A stretch of 29,929 nucleotides of DNA, from assembly GCA_000969725.1 (NCBI GenBank), contig JXSR01S035292.1. The stretch is one strand, 5' to 3'. Shown here piece after piece: positions 27,026-29,929 of the stretch. The notes beneath the pieces are model-generated. The model saw only the letters and a program-made list of their open reading frames with translations. It was not told where the DNA came from and ran no database searches. Source of the stretch: Ophiothrix spiculata (taxonomy: Eukaryota > Echinodermata > Ophiuroidea > Amphilepidida > Ophiotrichidae). The translations under genes were made by a program, and so were the position numbers. Position 1 is the stretch's first letter, and every line of letters begins with the position of its first letter.

Positions 27026-27152
27026 TTTCAAGCAACATTTTGGAAATTTTTGATTTGGACGTTCAAATGGACCAAAAAATGTCAATTGTTTCAAGCAAAA
27101 TTGTGGAACTTTTGGTTGAGAGTTCAAATGGACAAAACAAGTGTCAATTTAT
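27026..27152. repeat. Two-unit tandem repeat, 63 bp period
   Basis: Units starting at 27026 and 27089 share TTTCAAGCAA(C/A)ATT(T/G)TGGAA, GTTCAAATGGAC(C)AAAA and TGTCAATT. The divergence is moderate. Confidence 0.7.
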
Positions 27153-27787
27153 GGTCACTTCAGTTCTCTATAACTCTTTTCAGAATATCTATGGTTCCCT
27201 AAAACCTCAATCATAAATTGAGGCCACACTTCCCGACAAACAACAAAATCGACAATAAAACGCAAACAACTCACATCCAGCACAGTATATTCCAACTTGC
27301 AAGCACTCTGTACATAGCATGGCCATTGCATAACTTCTTCACATCTAATGAATTCCACCCAAAATGTCTTCCTTCATACAAATAAATATTACGAATGTAT
27401 CCAATGTTGTGCTAAATTCCCTCTGACATCCACACAAAAATAATGTAATTCACTGGACCAGATACATTTTGAACAACGGTATATGCCAAGTCCAAAAATA
27501 TTTCACAAAAATTGATAAAATCCAACAAATATTACAAAACCTGCTTTATTCCATTTATTTTTCCTTAATACTGTGACACAGATGTCAGATCAGAGAAACA
27601 CTAATTTTGAACAAATATTTGTCAAGTCCAATAAAGTTTCATAAAAAAGTTGTCAATATCAACAATTTCCACTCAAATCTGTTAAAATTCCCATGATTTT
27701 ATCCAAAAGTTGCCATGGGTCGAATTGCGGCTTTAAATCAAACGAATCAAACATCAGGATATCCTTCCGTTAATCAATCACTCATTT

Positions 27788-27951
27788 CATCAAACCCACA
27801 GGGCTAACAGATAAATAGATGTACACTTTTACAATTCAAAATAAAAATAGAAGACTTAGTGTTGTTAGGACTTTAGTCCATTGAACCCTCAGGGCTAAAC
27901 GGATTTACAGTTATACAATTTAAAAATAAAAATAGAGACTCAAGTGTTGCC
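27788..27951. repeat. Two diverged direct copies, ~75 bp each
   Basis: 27788-27866 and 27879-27951 share CAGGGCTAA, TACAATT(C/T)AAA, ATAAAAATAGA and AGTGTTG. Confidence 0.6.
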
Positions 27952-28185
27952 AGAATTTGAGCTAAGCAATGTTATTATTCTATGTAAGTTATTTCAGGTT
28001 ATGAAACACAGAGAAATAGAAGTTAGCTTATGTAGATTCAACATTATATAAGAACATTCTTGAAAATAATTTTGTGTTTGAATGTTCTTTTAAAATGTTA
28101 TTAGATTTTAGGAATAAAGATTTTTCCTGTTTAAGTATTATAATTTTTGCTAATTCTTCAGAGACTGATAAAAACCAAAAACTTC

Positions 28186-28318
28186 ACTATAGGCAAAATA
28201 AACATTTATTGGACAATTTAAACAAAAATCCATGGTAGGGGTTACATTAACAAACAAAGGGTCCTGCACTCAGCATTTCTGTTTAAACTGTCCAATAAAT
28301 TATTTTCCTGCCTATAGT
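28186..28318. mobile_element. Short MITE with ACTATAGGCA termini
   Basis: The left arm ACTATAGGCAAAATAAACAT then TTATTGGACAATTTAAACA pairs with the right arm TGTTTAAACTGTCCAATAAA then TTATTTTCCTGCCTATAGT. The unit is 133 bp and about two thirds of it is arms. No ORF. Confidence 0.85.
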
Positions 28319-28600
28319 ACATAACTGCCAAATACAAGTATAAATGCAGTATGTGCACTGCATTTATGAACAGCAAGCTACTTCCATTTCCCCTTGAGAA
28401 ATCCTCCACAAATGAGCAGACGTTCAATTCTATTGCATTTAAAAGCAGTATCTACTATATCAAACATATACAACTTTTTAGCATGGGATTGGATTCAAGT
28501 GAAATTTCATGTTTATAGAAGTATCTGGTTTGCTTTATAAATGCATATACTGTGTTTTTACTAAGTGGAATAATGTTTTGCACTTTTTCAGATACCTTAT

Positions 28601-28822
28601 GCATTTTCAATTTCAAAAAGTGTTTTCCCAACTGACACTTATTAAGGTCCAAAACATGACAAAGCACTTCCTTTGGCCTAAAACAATGTTGACTTGCCCT
28701 TTAATGGTGAAATTGATGGTCGGTCTGTCAGATTTGTTTTCTTCTCGAAGATGGACCCTCCCCCCCCCATTTAGTGCATTTTCAATTTCAAAGTAGCCCA
28801 AAAGTGTTTTCCCAACTGACAC
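28601..28822. repeat. Direct repeat of ~38-47 bp
   Basis: GCATTTTCAATTTCAAA followed by AAGTGTTTTCCCAACTGACAC occurs at 28601-28638 and 28776-28822, the second with a 9-base insertion. The spacer includes a C-run near 28760-28768. Confidence 0.75.
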
Positions 28823-29929
28823 AGCAACACATCTTTGAAAAACATATTTGTACTACAGCACATGAAACACATCTGCTATTCCATACATCTAAATGTGCTA
28901 AATCTTAATCCAATTTGCTAATTAAAAGCTTATATCAATAGCCTATTAATTAGAAATGATACTAAATCCAGGAACAACATTAATTAATGACCTGTTTATT
29001 TTCTACCTCAAGAAACAAATCTAATGTATTCAAGGCTTTTAACATCAACCCCAGGCTGACCTTGTCTTCACCATAATGAATGTGGGTCAATGACATTAGT
29101 CACAGGAAGGAGGCTATATTTCTAGTTAGTGTATCCTCAAGCTAATTTCCTTTGTAAGTTTTCTCCTTCACCTGTCTTGCACACCACCACTGCACAAAAT
29201 GATTGGCTATGTCTTTTCTCCAATGTTTTTTTTAAATGTATTAGGCCTAACCCTTTGAACTCGACGAGTCGGTATATCTATGCACGTGTGCATGTACAAT
29301 ATACCCAATGACCCAGTTTACTGGCTTTCAGCACACGTGTCAGAAACCTAATGTGCTTGTCCAGTGTGATTAGTTACAATTTTGTAATGGCTTTGTTTTC
29401 ATCAGAAGTCATCAATCAACCTTTGAACTCCTGGTTGATAGGCCATTTTGTTTTTATTTACATGAGAGAAGTGAATAATTCCTCAAGATTTTAATGAGTT
29501 TGATCGCAATTTTCATCAAATGTTGCGTTGCTCATAGACTACAACATAAATGTCAGATAAAATGGCTAATACAAATAATAATCTTTTTTGAATGCTGGTA
29601 ATTGGAACAATTTGGACAATTGTAAAATGAAAAAATGAAGCAAGGGACATTAAATTCAAAGTAACTTCAAGGCTTATTTAGAGGTTTTAAACTTTCAGGT
29701 TGGCCTGGGTCAGTGGTACAGATACATGAGGAAAAGCAAGGGTTCAGAGGGTTTATTTTTTGAGATTAGACAATGAAGTAATGAAAAATATATGCAAATA
29801 TAAAGTATAAATGTGACCCGTCAGGTACCTTAATACCGGCATAGTAAATTACTAGATACAGGCCATTGAAGCTGAGCATAGTCAAACATCACGTCCAAGG
29901 TCGAATTTCTAATTTCATCAGAAACGTTA

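Larger units (their letters stand above)
26712..29929 (-). other. Upstream intron, more than 3.2 kb
   Basis: I see no exon in this stretch. It holds short duplications (27026-27152, 27788-27951, 28601-28822) and a MITE (28186-28318). The exon that precedes 26711 must end in phase 1 beyond 29929 or lie here unrecognised. The longest minus frame, 27358-27155, has no splice or sequence support. Confidence 0.6.

Noticed and set aside
27155..27358. Minus-strand frame as an upstream exon of the gene
   Set aside because: It has no similarity to FERM or known linker sequence and no matching acceptor and donor in the needed phase.
1..29929. CRISPR arrays, operons, bacterial promoters or a prophage
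   Set aside because: The window is a spliced animal gene with transposon-rich introns; no regularly spaced repeats or compact gene clusters are present.
1..29929. FRMPD2, MUPP1 or PATJ as the gene identity
   Set aside because: The order and diagnostic sequences of the first five PDZ domains fit PTPN13; only the sixth resembles MUPP1/PATJ domains. The phosphatase domain itself is outside the window, so a small doubt remains.

Overview
The window is a piece of an animal nuclear genome. It is AT-rich and intron-rich, has no prokaryote-style gene packing, and its introns are full of small inverted-repeat transposons, tRNA-like repeats and truncated LINE ends. One multi-exon gene on the minus strand spans 26711 down to 180 and runs off the low-coordinate end. 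I joined 18 exons by hand from splice sites and reading phase. They sum to 6045 nt, and every junction keeps frame, giving a partial protein of about 2015 residues.

The protein is a PTPN13 (PTP-BL/FAP-1/PTPL1) orthologue or close relative. Its PDZ domains match human PTPN13 PDZ1 to PDZ5 in order and in diagnostic segments. Examples are PEREI..LRKD..HGLGF for PDZ1, GGVNTSV.HGGIY and THKQAVETLR for PDZ2, and NTFEV.L for PDZ3. A sixth PDZ domain, which human PTPN13 lacks, lies further downstream. The KIND and FERM domains should lie upstream of 26711 and the phosphatase domain below position 180; neither is in the window. Most long exons code for disordered Ser/Pro/Thr-rich and acidic linkers. 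Invertebrate features (six PDZ domains, a linker of over 500 residues between PDZ2 and PDZ3) and the repeat content suggest a marine invertebrate deuterostome such as a hemichordate, echinoderm or amphioxus. The clade is a guess.

Layout from transcript 5' to 3' (high to low coordinates): intron 29929-26712; PDZ1 on exons 26711-26544 and 24751-24515; linker plus PDZ2 on 22710-21896, 20586-20493 and 19313-19041; giant linker exon 17778-16228; PDZ3 on 15605-15394 and 13717-13625; linker 12995-12702; PDZ4 on 11939-11784 and the start of 9923-9451, which also holds PDZ5; linkers 8899-8557, 7424-7302 and 7114-6515; PDZ6 on 5090-4923 and 4031-3940; linkers 2571-2486 and 446-180.

The most unusual signal is that four exons of this gene have partial extra copies in the adjoining intron. 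Two PDZ3 core copies plus a donor fragment lie at 15068-14530. One copy of the PDZ5 exon end lies at 9400-9346. Two decayed copies of the first PDZ6 exon lie at 4917-4623. An exact 95-bp copy of the start of the PDZ2 linker exon lies at 24208-24114. The introns also hold at least six families of short inverted-repeat elements, some present twice, some nested, and one ending a few bases from a splice donor.
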